A stretch of 64,000 nucleotides of DNA. Source: Enterococcus hirae ATCC 9790. GTDB lineage: Bacteria; Bacillota; Bacilli; Lactobacillales; Enterococcaceae. A model generated the notes under the pieces. It worked only from the letters and a program-made list of their open reading frames with translations. It ran no database searches and was not told where the DNA came from. Where the stretch lies: positions 234,856 to 298,855 of the forward strand of contig NC_018081.1 in the NCBI RefSeq assembly GCF_000271405.2, given 5' to 3'. Below are positions 43,680 through 53,903 of this stretch, one piece after another. Within the stretch, counting starts at the first letter, position 1, and every line of letters starts with the position of its first letter. The position numbers and the translations under genes are program-made.

Positions 43680-44684
43680 TTAGCGAATCAAATCGACATC
43701 TGGCGCATCTAGTAATTGTTGAACCTGTTTTCTAGTTGTGAGCGGAACATCTCCTTGGATTGCGTGAGCCAAACGAGCATTTCCTGTTGCAAACTCGACG
43801 GTTCTAGTCAATGACCAGTTTTCCGCATATCCTAATAATATCCCAGCCGCAAAAGCATCCCCTGCACCAATTCGGTCTAAAACAAATAACTCGTAAAAAG
43901 GTGTTTCAGCGTCTTCTGTGACGGTGATCAAATATCCTTTTAATTGTTTTCTTCCTTCATGGCTGGTTCGTTTCGTACCAGCAAACCATTCGATGTCATA
44001 ATAAGCTAAAAAGGATTGGATATAGGCGATAGGATTTTTCGTTGAATCGCTTGTTCGCCATTCTAATAATTCCGTCAAATCACGGATCGAGCCAAATAAA
44101 ATCGTACAATAAGGTAAAATTTCCTCATAGCGTTGTTTCAAGATGTTTCTTTGATCTTGTTCCTGGTTCAATGTTGGCCGAAAGTTGAAATCAAAACATA
44201 CTTTTTTTCCCTGAGCATGTGCTTTCTTGGCAAGAGAAATCGCTGTTTCGGCACACTGATCAGACAAACTCAAACTGATCCCGCAAATATGCACAAGATC
44301 TACTGTTTCAATAAACGCCTGTAATTCATAGTCATTTTCTTGAGACAATCCAAAAGAACTATGTTTTCGATTTTGGTAAGTAACTTCAGTAGGACGAACA
44401 CCATACCCCATTTCTGCGAAATAGGTACCGATATGTTGTTCTTGTTGGATTACATACTTCGTTTCAACACCGATACTTTTTAAGTTAGCTAATGCAGCAC
44501 TGCCTAAGCGATTATCGGGCAGAGCCGTCAATAGATAACTCTCCATATCAAAATGAGCTAGATTACCAACTAGATTCACACCTGTTCCGGTATATGCCAG
44601 TCTTAATGTATGGGTTTGTTCTAGCATCAAGTGTTCTGGAGGTGTCAATCGCAACATCACTTCTCCGAATGCCCCAAATTTCAT
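43680..44684 (-). CDS. kdgK: 2-keto-3-deoxygluconate kinase (PfkB family)
   Basis: 334 residues from ATG 44684, with GGTGAG upstream. PfkB family: N-terminal GEVMLRLTPPE, sugar-binding YTGTGVNLVGNLA, FDFNFRPTLN, and the C-terminal signature DRIGAGDAFAAGIL with the catalytic Asp. KdgK phosphorylates 2-keto-3-deoxy-D-gluconate (KDG) at C6. It is last in the operon, right after the DgaF-type aldolase whose substrate it would make. Having both a KDG kinase and a DgaE-type lyase suggests that the lyase here acts on unphosphorylated substrate, or that two branches enter at KDG. Confidence 0.9.
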   Translation of the reverse strand: MKFGAFGEVMLRLTPPEHLMLEQTHTLRLAYTGTGVNLVGNLAHFDMESYLLTALPDNRLGSAALANLKSIGVETKYVIQQEQHIGTYFAEMGYGVRPTEVTYQNRKHSSFGLSQENDYELQAFIETVDLVHICGISLSLSDQCAETAISLAKKAHAQGKKVCFDFNFRPTLNQEQDQRNILKQRYEEILPYCTILFGSIRDLTELLEWRTSDSTKNPIAYIQSFLAYYDIEWFAGTKRTSHEGRKQLKGYLITVTEDAETPFYELFVLDRIGAGDAFAAGILLGYAENWSLTRTVEFATGNARLAHAIQGDVPLTTRKQVQQLLDAPDVDLIR

Positions 44685-44703
44685 TTTCTCACCTTTTTTC
44701 ATC

Positions 44704-45444
44704 TTAGCTGACAACTTTTTTCATGATTTGTAGTAATGTCCGGACATCCTCTGGCTTCGTATTGCCCGTTTCAGGGTCAATAATCGAGCTGTAGACATGA
44801 GGAATAATCTTTTTCACCTTGGCATCGACAGCGATTTGAAGGATCTCTTCAAAGTTGGTTAAATCAATTCCTCCTGTTGGTTCTAATGCAAAATCATAAG
44901 TGGCACAAGCTTGCGCTACCGCCTCATACTCTTTTTGATGTGCTAACCCTTTCATTGGAAAATACTTGATTGATGTTCCTCCCATATCTTGCAGTAAGCG
45001 AATCGCTGTTTCAATCGTGACTACGCCTGCTGTACCTTGAGAACTTAAAGGACCGGTTGCAATATTGACATACCCTTCTTTACCTGTTGGTGAAACTAAT
45101 CCATTGACCACTGTTTCATTTTGACCTAACACAGCTCGTGAAGCACCCACTCCAGTAAATACTTGGTTCACATGTTGTGGTTGCAAGACTTTTGCCAAAC
45201 GAGTCACCATTTGACTCTGGTTTGGATCACCTGCTCCCAAGCCAACTGATAGCGCATTATTCGTTGCTGCTTGATACTTTTTCATGTCAGCAATCGCTGC
45301 TTCGTCTGTTTTATAATTTTTTGAAAGCACCCCTAACAAAATATGTCCTTCAGCTGCTTCATAACACTCCACCGCATTTTCAACAGAATTAGCTAAAACA
45401 TTCAAACAAACTTGATCGTGTAAATAGTTAGGAATTCGTGACAT
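44704..45444 (-). CDS. dgaF: DgaF-type 2-keto-3-deoxy-6-phosphogluconate aldolase
   Basis: 246 residues from ATG 45444 (AAAGGAGAG upstream). It matches the KDGP aldolase family next to dgaE: LHDQVCLNVLANSVENA, GLGAGDPNQSQMV, TGVGASRA, a GPLSSQGTAGVVTIETAI block, and SIKYFPMKGL with the likely Schiff-base Lys. It cleaves 2-keto-3-deoxy-6-phosphogluconate to pyruvate and glyceraldehyde-3-phosphate. In Salmonella the pair DgaE-DgaF degrades D-glucosaminate-6-P. Confidence 0.9.
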   Translation of the reverse strand: MSRIPNYLHDQVCLNVLANSVENAVECYEAAEGHILLGVLSKNYKTDEAAIADMKKYQAATNNALSVGLGAGDPNQSQMVTRLAKVLQPQHVNQVFTGVGASRAVLGQNETVVNGLVSPTGKEGYVNIATGPLSSQGTAGVVTIETAIRLLQDMGGTSIKYFPMKGLAHQKEYEAVAQACATYDFALEPTGGIDLTNFEEILQIAVDAKVKKIIPHVYSSIIDPETGNTKPEDVRTLLQIMKKVVS

Positions 45445-45464
45445 TTTTTTCTCTCCTTTTTCAC

Positions 45465-46570
45465 TCAAGATAATTTTGTTTCATTCATGATTTCTTGCAG
45501 GCGAACAATGATTTTTTGCATTTCTTCTTGATTGACCGAACGTATGTCAAATTCAATGATACCATGATTCGCTTGATAATCTCGTGTATAGACTGCTGGA
45601 TTTTTTCTTTTAGTGCCTGAATAACTGAATGTGCAGAACGATCACTGATTTTAACACTCGCTCGATAAATCTCTCGACCAGCTGGATCTTGAACAATAGT
45701 TGCTGACAAATGATCAATGTGATTCAACTCTTCAACAAATGGTTGTAAACGGTGCTTCATTGACTCACCAGATTCACTGCCATGTTCAAGATAATCGGTG
45801 ACCGCTTGAGTAAACCCTAAAATATTCTCTTTACCGATTTTCATCGAACGACCGATCCCTTTTGATTGTAATCGCACCCATGGTATATAAGGATTCTTTC
45901 CAATCACCATTCCTGCACTTGGACCTTCGATCGCCTTTGCACCCGAATAGATCACTAGGTCCGCTCCTAGTTTAGTGTATTTGAATAAATCCTCTTCTGC
46001 TGCTGCATCAACAATCAACGGGATTTCATGTTTTTGGGCAACTGCTACTGCTTCTTCTACTGACAACATACTTTTTTGAACCGTATGGTGACTTTTGACA
46101 TAAAGAATCGCTGCGGTATTTTCAGTGATACAGCTTTCAAGATGTTCAGTGCTACACATATTGGCATAACCTGCCTCGATTACTTGCCCCCCACCTTGTT
46201 GAATCATTAATTCAACGGATGTGCCGTAATCAACATTGTGTCCTTTGGGTAAAATAATTTCCTTTTTCTTGATAGTTGTTGAATAAGGATGATAAACATG
46301 AGTTAGACTTCCTTTGCCAATAACCGCTGCCACTGCTTGAACAATACCTGCAGAAGCACAAGAAACGATCTGAACATCCTCAACTGCTAAGAGATTCGCC
46401 AGGTAAGCACCCGTTTTTTCACTCAGGTCTGACATTTCAAAAAAATGTTCGCCGCCAAAGCGTTGCGCTGCCAAAACAGATTCCGATACTTTGGAAACAC
46501 CTAAAATCGTCATCCGGCCTGAAGCATTGATCACTTCTTTTAAATTGAATTTATCATAACTTACACTCAT
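45465..46570 (-). pseudogene. dgaE: DgaE-type PLP ammonia-lyase with a one-base frameshift near the C-terminus
   Basis: From ATG 46570 a SelA/DgaE-like fold-type I PLP enzyme: LKEVINASGRMTILGVSKVS, SCASAGIVQAVAAVIG, LIVDAAAEEDLFKY and YSGAKAIEGPSAG with the PLP Lys. DgaE removes ammonia from D-glucosaminate-6-phosphate to give the 2-keto-3-deoxy acid. After VIQALKEK the frame shifts and a spurious tail ends at 45485. One more A in the A6 run near 45611-45616 restores NPAVYTRDYQANHGIIEFDI onward to TGA at 45465-45467, a normal ending of 368 residues. So the gene is either frameshifted in its last 50 codons or mis-called. Confidence 0.85.
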
Positions 46571-47666
46571 AACTCTTTCCCCCAATAACTACGCTAACTG
46601 GTTTGATTTGTTGATCGATCACTTGCTGTTGCCCATTCGAGTCAGTAATCGTCTTTTCTTGGTCAACAAATTCAAATATTGTAAAATCCGCATCAAAACC
46701 TACTTCTATCTGACCTTTCGTTCCTAAATGGAAATTTTCAGCCGGCACACAAGTTACCTTTTCTAAAATTTCTGACCAGGAATAGCCGATAAAATGCAAT
46801 TTTTCCATCGTTGTCGCTAAATCGTAAACGGGGCCGTTCTTTCGATTACGAATATAGATATCCGTGCTAATAGAGTCCGCTTTGATTCCTTGGTCATAGG
46901 CTGCTTTTGCCACCTCAAAATTAAAACTGTCAGTGCCATGACCAATATCGAAAATCACCCCTTTGGCTAAGGCATCTTTGACAAACGGTTTAATCTGATG
47001 AGTTTCTTTCTCCATAATCCCGTTATCTTTCCCATTAAAACAATGGGTCAAGATATCGCCTTTTTCCAGAAGCTGCAAAATTTCTTCTAAATGTGGTGGG
47101 GCAGAGCCAATATGCACCATCAAAGGAATTTGATGATTCTCTTTTTGAATTTTTTTCGCCCATTCCAGCGGTGTCAATCCATTATTCCCAACCACGGTTT
47201 TGCTCATTCTAGCTTTGATTCCCACGATAAATTCTGGAAATTCAGTCAATTTTTCTTTGACCAAATTCGCTTGTATCTTGGATAAATCAGCTAATTCATC
47301 TTGTTCTACGATGCCCCACTTTGAAATATTCAACAAGGCATACACATTGGTTTTGGCTTTTTTTGCTCGTTCATAAAATTGATGGATATTTTCGGCACCT
47401 GTTGTTCCTGCATCGATAACCGTTGTTACCCCTTTACTCACACCAATCTGGTCTGGGTAATCATAATATAAAGTCATTTCCTCAAAACAATGGACATGGT
47501 CATCGATCCAGCCAGCAGAAAGATAGTGCCCTGCCTGCAACGTTTGTTCTGTTTTTCCTTTTTCTGGGATACTTGTTGCGATTTTCTGGATTTTTCCATC
47601 ATTGATCCCAATATCCATTGTTTCGCCAGTTAGTGTACGAGCATTTCTGATCACTAAATCGAACAT
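46554..47666 (-). CDS. Amidohydrolase/deacetylase-superfamily metallohydrolase (EF0837 type)
   Basis: 370 residues from ATG 47666. Amidohydrolase fold: SAGWIDDHVHCFEEM (HxH metal site) near 55, IKARMSKTVV with a bridging Lys, MVHIGSAPP, LTHCFNGKDNG, FDIGHGTDSFNF, and SISTDIYI with the catalytic Asp. It matches the enterococcal EF0837 family, often labelled dihydroorotase or adenine deaminase without proof. Its place between a MupG-like glycosidase and DgaE suggests deacylation of an N-acyl amino-sugar acid. Its 3' end overlaps dgaE by 17 bp. Confidence 0.85.
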   Translation of the reverse strand: MFDLVIRNARTLTGETMDIGINDGKIQKIATSIPEKGKTEQTLQAGHYLSAGWIDDHVHCFEEMTLYYDYPDQIGVSKGVTTVIDAGTTGAENIHQFYERAKKAKTNVYALLNISKWGIVEQDELADLSKIQANLVKEKLTEFPEFIVGIKARMSKTVVGNNGLTPLEWAKKIQKENHQIPLMVHIGSAPPHLEEILQLLEKGDILTHCFNGKDNGIMEKETHQIKPFVKDALAKGVIFDIGHGTDSFNFEVAKAAYDQGIKADSISTDIYIRNRKNGPVYDLATTMEKLHFIGYSWSEILEKVTCVPAENFHLGTKGQIEVGFDADFTIFEFVDQEKTITDSNGQQQVIDQQIKPVSVVIGGKSYECKL

Positions 47667-47674
47667 CACAACGC

Positions 47675-48763
47675 CTACTTTTCTATAAATTTGAACTTCG
47701 ACCATGGGTGGATAAAATCTAGTAAGAGATGTTCTTCTGGTACAATTGCACCAACTTTATTTTTCCTTGCATCCCGATGGGGTTCTAAAACAATTTGAAG
47801 TTCATTTTTGTATTTGCCAAATGTATCATTTCCAATGACTACATCACCAATTTGAAATTCATTTTCATTGTCATGGGCTTCATTTTTTGCATCTTTATAT
47901 TTTTTTCGAACTTCAGTGGAACGAATAACCTGTTCAGTGATATCCCCTCGACGAACATGTTGTTCTCCTAATACAATTTGTCGTTCTACTTCATGAGCAG
48001 CTGTCTGCCACTCGATCGTAAATACTGTTTGATAGCGATCCATTTCCCCTAACATACGCAGCTCTTCTTCAGATGCGTAGGCATTTCCAATAATGACATC
48101 ATCGATCAACCCAGTAGCAAACAAATGTTTTGCTGCTACATGGACCGGTAAATGACGGTGCATCTCTAACGTAGTCAACCCATCATTGATATCCCACGGT
48201 CCGATTGTTCCCACCTGAGAAGAAACAAAAGCAGCCGTTCGTAACCCTTGTTTTTTAAATCGTTGGCTGCAAGACTCAAAAAATCGGTAAGGTAAGCCTG
48301 TTCCTTCTTGAGGATAAAAATTATGACACCCATAGAGAAAGGGTTTATTTGCTTGATGAGACAAAATATTATCCAAATAAGCAACATCATTACTCATATT
48401 CAACTCAATCGCTAAATGATAAGGGTTATATGACAGCAAAGCTTCTTTTCCGCCGTCAAATCCTAAATCAAGACGGATTCCATCTGCACCAGTTTCGTGG
48501 AAAAAACTTAAGTCGTCATACGAAATGTCCAACTGTTCAAAAATGTTGGGAGCAACATCTAAAATCGTTTCAAATCCCAATTCTTTCGCAAAATGAATCA
48601 ATTTTTGAAACTTTTGTTTTACGATCAGAGGATCTTCCGTTACTTCTAACATACTCATAAAAATACGGGTAAACCCATAACGTTGTGCTAATTGCAAATA
48701 TTCTTGATCTTTGATTGGATCACTATGATCTGGGTAAAGTGAAATCCCTAGTGCACGTTTCAT
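47675..48763 (-). CDS. MupG/DUF871 family 6-phospho-glycosidase-like TIM barrel protein
   Basis: 362 residues from ATG 48763 (GGAGG 10 bases upstream); GTG 48769 is the alternative. N-terminal TIM barrel (GISLYPDHSDPIKDQEYLQL, GADGIRLDLGF, YGCHNFYPQEGTGL) and a C-terminal beta domain starting near 260. The founding enzyme MupG of S. aureus hydrolyses 6-phospho-MurNAc-GlcNAc after PTS uptake. This copy follows a cellobiose-type EIIC, not the MurNAc PTS (MurP), so its substrate is probably a different phosphorylated disaccharide. Confidence 0.87.
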   Translation of the reverse strand: MKRALGISLYPDHSDPIKDQEYLQLAQRYGFTRIFMSMLEVTEDPLIVKQKFQKLIHFAKELGFETILDVAPNIFEQLDISYDDLSFFHETGADGIRLDLGFDGGKEALLSYNPYHLAIELNMSNDVAYLDNILSHQANKPFLYGCHNFYPQEGTGLPYRFFESCSQRFKKQGLRTAAFVSSQVGTIGPWDINDGLTTLEMHRHLPVHVAAKHLFATGLIDDVIIGNAYASEEELRMLGEMDRYQTVFTIEWQTAAHEVERQIVLGEQHVRRGDITEQVIRSTEVRKKYKDAKNEAHDNENEFQIGDVVIGNDTFGKYKNELQIVLEPHRDARKNKVGAIVPEEHLLLDFIHPWSKFKFIEK

Positions 48764-48785
48764 AGCCACTAACCTCCATTTTTTA

Positions 48786-50120
48786 TTATGCTTGTTCCTC
48801 GGTAACGCCCGTCACCATTGGTGCTTCTTCTTGCGCTTGTTCTTCTGCTTCACGAGCCAGTTGTTGTTTTTCGAATACTTTGAAGAACGGATAATAAATA
48901 GCCAATGTGATCAGGAAGTTAGCAATAACTAACACGCCAGCTGCTACGCTCCAGTTTGTACTCATCCAAGCGGCGATTGGCGAAGGAATAGCAAATGGTA
49001 ACCGAGCCGTCATCATTGGGATGAGACCACTAACCGTTAAGACATATGACAAAGTAGTCGTTACTAACGGTGCAAGAATGAACGGAATCCCTAATACCGG
49101 ATTCATTACAATCGGTGCCCCGAAGATCATTGGTTCATTGATGTTGAATAGTCCTGGTAAAATCGATAATCGACCTAAACTCTTTAAATATTTTGATTTG
49201 GAGAACATGAATAAAACCACTAAAGCCAAGGTTGTTCCTGCGCCACCAATCCACACGTACCACTGTAAAAACTGTTCTGTAAAAATATTCGGCATATTAT
49301 GAGCATTCGCACCAGCGTTGAAAGCATCAATGTTTTCAGCAATCGAAATATCCCAAAATGGGCGAATCACTGGGCCCATAATGGCTGGGCCATGAATCCC
49401 AAGAACCCAGAAAAAACAAATCAAGAAGACTGTTAATAAACCACCAAACAAACTATTTCCTGCAAGTATGCCTTTTAGCGGCATCAATAACTCACTTAAG
49501 AACCCATTCAGATCAAAACCAAGCATATGTCGGATCACCCAGAAGAAAATCAAAATCACCGCTCCAGGAATCAACGCAACAAAAGAGTTTGTCACTTCTG
49601 GTGGCACCCCATCAGGCATCTTGATTGTAATTTTCTTTTCAATGAAGAAACGATAAATCTCGACAGAAATAATTGCTGTAACAATGGCACCAAATAATGA
49701 ACCTGATCCTAGATTCGCAATATTGATATAACGTCCTGCTGTGATTCCTTCCAAGTCTTCTAATACCTGTGTCGGTGGTGCTGCCACGATCAGAAAAGAC
49801 ATCAATGCTAATATACCAGCCGTCAAGGAATCAACTTTATAACTTTTTGCTAATGATGAAGCAATCCCAAATGTTGCGTATAATGCCAAAATCCCTATCG
49901 TATAACGAAAAGGAATATCCAAAATTTGCCGATAGGGTTCAATCACTGCTGCCACAGATTCAATCGGAATGTTCAGTAAAATCGTAAAAAATGAACCGAC
50001 GATCGTTAGTGGCATCGTTGCAATAATTCCTTTTCTAATTGCCGTCATGTGCCTCTGTGTTCCAATTCGGTTAGCTACTGGCATAATCTTTTGTTCAATC
50101 AATCCTACAAACTTATCCAT
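48786..50120 (-). CDS. PTS EIIC component, lactose/cellobiose (CelB/LicC) family
   Basis: 444 residues with about ten membrane segments. It starts MDKFVGLIEQKIMPVANRIG, the CelB-like N-terminus, and carries HGPAIMGPVIRPFWD and LPGLFNINEPMIFGAPIV, the substrate-site motif of this EIIC family. The tail is acidic and Glu/Gln-rich. No EIIA or EIIB gene is in the operon, so it depends on components encoded elsewhere. It is first in a six-gene operon; a cre-like box (50187-50200) and a GntR regulator gene lie upstream. Confidence 0.92.
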   Translation of the reverse strand: MDKFVGLIEQKIMPVANRIGTQRHMTAIRKGIIATMPLTIVGSFFTILLNIPIESVAAVIEPYRQILDIPFRYTIGILALYATFGIASSLAKSYKVDSLTAGILALMSFLIVAAPPTQVLEDLEGITAGRYINIANLGSGSLFGAIVTAIISVEIYRFFIEKKITIKMPDGVPPEVTNSFVALIPGAVILIFFWVIRHMLGFDLNGFLSELLMPLKGILAGNSLFGGLLTVFLICFFWVLGIHGPAIMGPVIRPFWDISIAENIDAFNAGANAHNMPNIFTEQFLQWYVWIGGAGTTLALVVLFMFSKSKYLKSLGRLSILPGLFNINEPMIFGAPIVMNPVLGIPFILAPLVTTTLSYVLTVSGLIPMMTARLPFAIPSPIAAWMSTNWSVAAGVLVIANFLITLAIYYPFFKVFEKQQLAREAEEQAQEEAPMVTGVTEEQA

Positions 50121-50186
50121 TACCGCTCTCTCATTTTATAACATTATAATGTTTATCAAAGTGATCGTACCATATTATGCTAACTT

Positions 50187-50200
50187 TGTAAACGATTTCT
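50187..50200 (-). promoter_or_regulatory. cre-like site ahead of the amino-sugar-acid operon
   Basis: TGTAAACGATTTCT on the plus strand matches the cre consensus at 13 of 14 positions, 67 bp upstream of the EIIC start. Confidence 0.5.
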
Positions 50201-50310
50201 ATAAATAGTAAAAATTTTTCTACTCTCTAAGGAAGCTAATCCTAAAAATACACAATCTTTCCCCCATCACAAGAAACCACCTGCGAATATCTTGACCCAT
50301 GTATCTGATG

Positions 50311-50386
50311 GCTTCTGCGGTAATAACGGCGAGCCTTACAAAATATGAAAAGCTATTTTCTAAGGCTCGCCGTTATTACTTGAAGC
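50311..50386. repeat. Hairpin repeat family, isolated long-stem copy
   Basis: Twenty-base arms (50320-50339 and 50361-50379) pair perfectly, with GCTTC/GAAGC further out (50311-50315, 50382-50386). The apex is AAAATATGAAAAGCTATTTT, as in the 31.4-31.8 kb array. CATCGTTCAA follows. It may also terminate the GntR gene. Confidence 0.85.
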
Positions 50387-50406
50387 AGAACATCGTTCAA
50401 ACAACC

Positions 50407-51108
50407 TTATGTTTCATAGTCGATATGATAAGGATGCAGATTGGTCTCGTAAATTGCTTCTGAATATTCGATTGTTTTCCCCAAGTGAGTCTTTGATTGT
50501 CGCGTTCTTTTAATCGCGATTTCTGAGGTAGTTTTTAAAATTTCCCGTTCATCCTTTGTTAGAAACACAGCGGAAAAATCATCGGCAAAGGAGTCGATGG
50601 CATAACCTTTTTGGGTCAATAAACGATATAAAGACTCTTCATCAAATACTTTGCGCTTGATTTCTAACAAATCACTTGGCAGATAATGCGTAAAGTAAAT
50701 ATAAGGACGGTCGTTTAAGTAGTATAATCGCTTAAAACAGACAGCCGTTGAACCAAAAGAGGCAAATAATGGGTGATCTTTTTTTAAAGTGATTTTCTTT
50801 AATTCCAACGTTTCTTTGTGAACTGTATGTTGTGAGTTTTCTAGAATCTGTGTAAAACTTGCCGCTTTTGACAAACGATTGTATGGACGATTACTTACTA
50901 CCGTCGTCCCTCGTCCGCTTTTCTTTTCGACATATTCATCTGTTGCTAATAATTCAATGGCCTTACGAACCGTGATCTTACTTACTTGAAACATTTCTTC
51001 TAATTCATTTTCTGTAGGCAACATGGTGCCGACAGGATACTTTCCTGAAAAGATATCTTCTTTGATCTTGTCTGCAACTTCTAGGTATAGTACACGTGTC
51101 CTTTTCAT
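50407..51108 (-). CDS. GntR-family regulator with UTRA domain
   Basis: 233 residues from ATG 51108, with AAAGGTGAAG upstream. Winged HTH at about 1-70 (LPTENELEEMFQVSKITVRK). The rest is a UTRA/UbiC-like effector domain (KRLYYLNDRPYIYFTHYLP, KRTRQSKTHLGKTIEYSEA). Such regulators bind sugar phosphates. Same strand and immediately upstream of the EIIC operon, separated by the repeat and cre site; the likely regulator of that operon. Confidence 0.9.
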   Translation of the reverse strand: MKRTRVLYLEVADKIKEDIFSGKYPVGTMLPTENELEEMFQVSKITVRKAIELLATDEYVEKKSGRGTTVVSNRPYNRLSKAASFTQILENSQHTVHKETLELKKITLKKDHPLFASFGSTAVCFKRLYYLNDRPYIYFTHYLPSDLLEIKRKVFDEESLYRLLTQKGYAIDSFADDFSAVFLTKDEREILKTTSEIAIKRTRQSKTHLGKTIEYSEAIYETNLHPYHIDYET

Positions 51109-51347
51109 AACTTCACCTTTCGATTTTATTACTAGAATCATAGCACATATAAAATAAAAAAAGAATATAAACGCCATGGATTAGCTATGTTGGTGGATTG
51201 AGGATTGAGACAATAGTTCTTCTTTTTTATCTATAAAATTATAATAGGAAGAAATTATTTTATCAGTTACAAAAAACACCAAAGTAAGCAAAACGCAAAC
51301 TTCGATGTTCTTATTAGGCTTCTAACTTATCGTTCAACATGCTTATT

Positions 51348-52109
51348 TCAATGATGCTTATAGCTTGCATAGTAAAATCCTGATACGAATATTGCACCGC
51401 CGACAATATTACCGATATAAACTGGGATAAAATTCAAGAGAAATTCTGTCCAAGTTGCTTGTCCTTCAAAAATTGCGGCTGGGATCACAAAGCAGTTAGC
51501 CACACTATGCTGAAAGCCAATGGCAACAAAAATCATTACGGGAAACCAAATAGTCAATACTTTTCCAGCTGCATCTTTTGCTCCATAGGATAGCCATAAT
51601 GCTAAGCCGACAAACCAGTTACAACCGATTCCCGAACCAAGTGCTTGCCACCAAGAAGCTTCGATCTTATGATCAGCAATATGGATGACTTGGTCCAAAT
51701 AAACGCCTGAATGAGTCAATCCGACAAAGTGTCCAAAGAAATATGCAACAAAAATGGCACCCACGATATTAGCTAACGTGATAATTGTCCAATTTTTAAC
51801 TAATTGTGAAAAAGTTACTTTTTTATCCATAAAAGCAATTGCAACCGCCATCATATTTCCAGTAATCAATTCCCCGCCACCAAGCAGGATCACCAATAGT
51901 CCGATAGGAAACACAGCCGCCCCTACTAAACTAGTTAAACTCGCCAGTGATTCTGGAATCGAAGCTGAAACTCTGATGTAGGCTAAATAACCTAACGAGA
52001 TCATTGCTCCTCCGATAAAACCTAGAATCAATTTCGCAAGAATTGGCTTTTGGATCTTTTTCGTTCCAAGATGGATACTGATATCCATAATTTCTTCTGG
52101 TGTATACAT
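51348..52109 (-). CDS. Formate/nitrite transporter (FNT) family channel
   Basis: 253 residues, six membrane segments. FNT signatures: GFIGGAMISLGYLAYI near 29, GGELITGNMMAVAIAF near 77, GIGCNWFVGLALWLS near 158, GFQHSVANCFVIP near 197. The channel conducts formate, nitrite or hydrosulfide. No formate metabolism genes are beside it. Single gene with the bgl operon terminator upstream. Confidence 0.92.
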   Translation of the reverse strand: MYTPEEIMDISIHLGTKKIQKPILAKLILGFIGGAMISLGYLAYIRVSASIPESLASLTSLVGAAVFPIGLLVILLGGGELITGNMMAVAIAFMDKKVTFSQLVKNWTIITLANIVGAIFVAYFFGHFVGLTHSGVYLDQVIHIADHKIEASWWQALGSGIGCNWFVGLALWLSYGAKDAAGKVLTIWFPVMIFVAIGFQHSVANCFVIPAAIFEGQATWTEFLLNFIPVYIGNIVGGAIFVSGFYYASYKHH

Positions 52110-52340
52110 AGATGTTCAAACCCACACTTCCCATATTTTTTCAAAAACAATAGTGATTTATTTCACATTTTCATTCTAGATTATATCATCTTCCCTTCCT
52201 AATCCCTATGATTATTTTAAAATAACCGATATTTTTTTATCATTCTATGACAAAGCATACAAGTGAGACTTTCCCACATCTCGTGATTTTTTTCTTTAGA
52301 ACAACGAGAGTAAAATGAATCGCTCGATCAAATAGAAAAA

Positions 52341-52378
52341 AAGATCATTTTCGACAGTGATTTGTCAAAAATGACCTT
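52341..52378 (-). terminator. Terminator of the licT-bglP-bglA operon
   Basis: AAGATCATTTTCGACA with TGTCAAAAATGACCTT, minus strand ending in seven Ts; 70 bp past the stop at 52447. The rest of 52110-52446 holds nothing recognisable. Confidence 0.85.
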
Positions 52379-52446
52379 ATTTTCTTTATCAGAAATGAAC
52401 TATTCTTAATTTCTTAGTAAACAACGGTTCTATCATGAATACAAAC

Positions 52447-53892
<1,446 letters not shown>

Positions 53893-53903
53893 CTATTTCC
53901 TCC

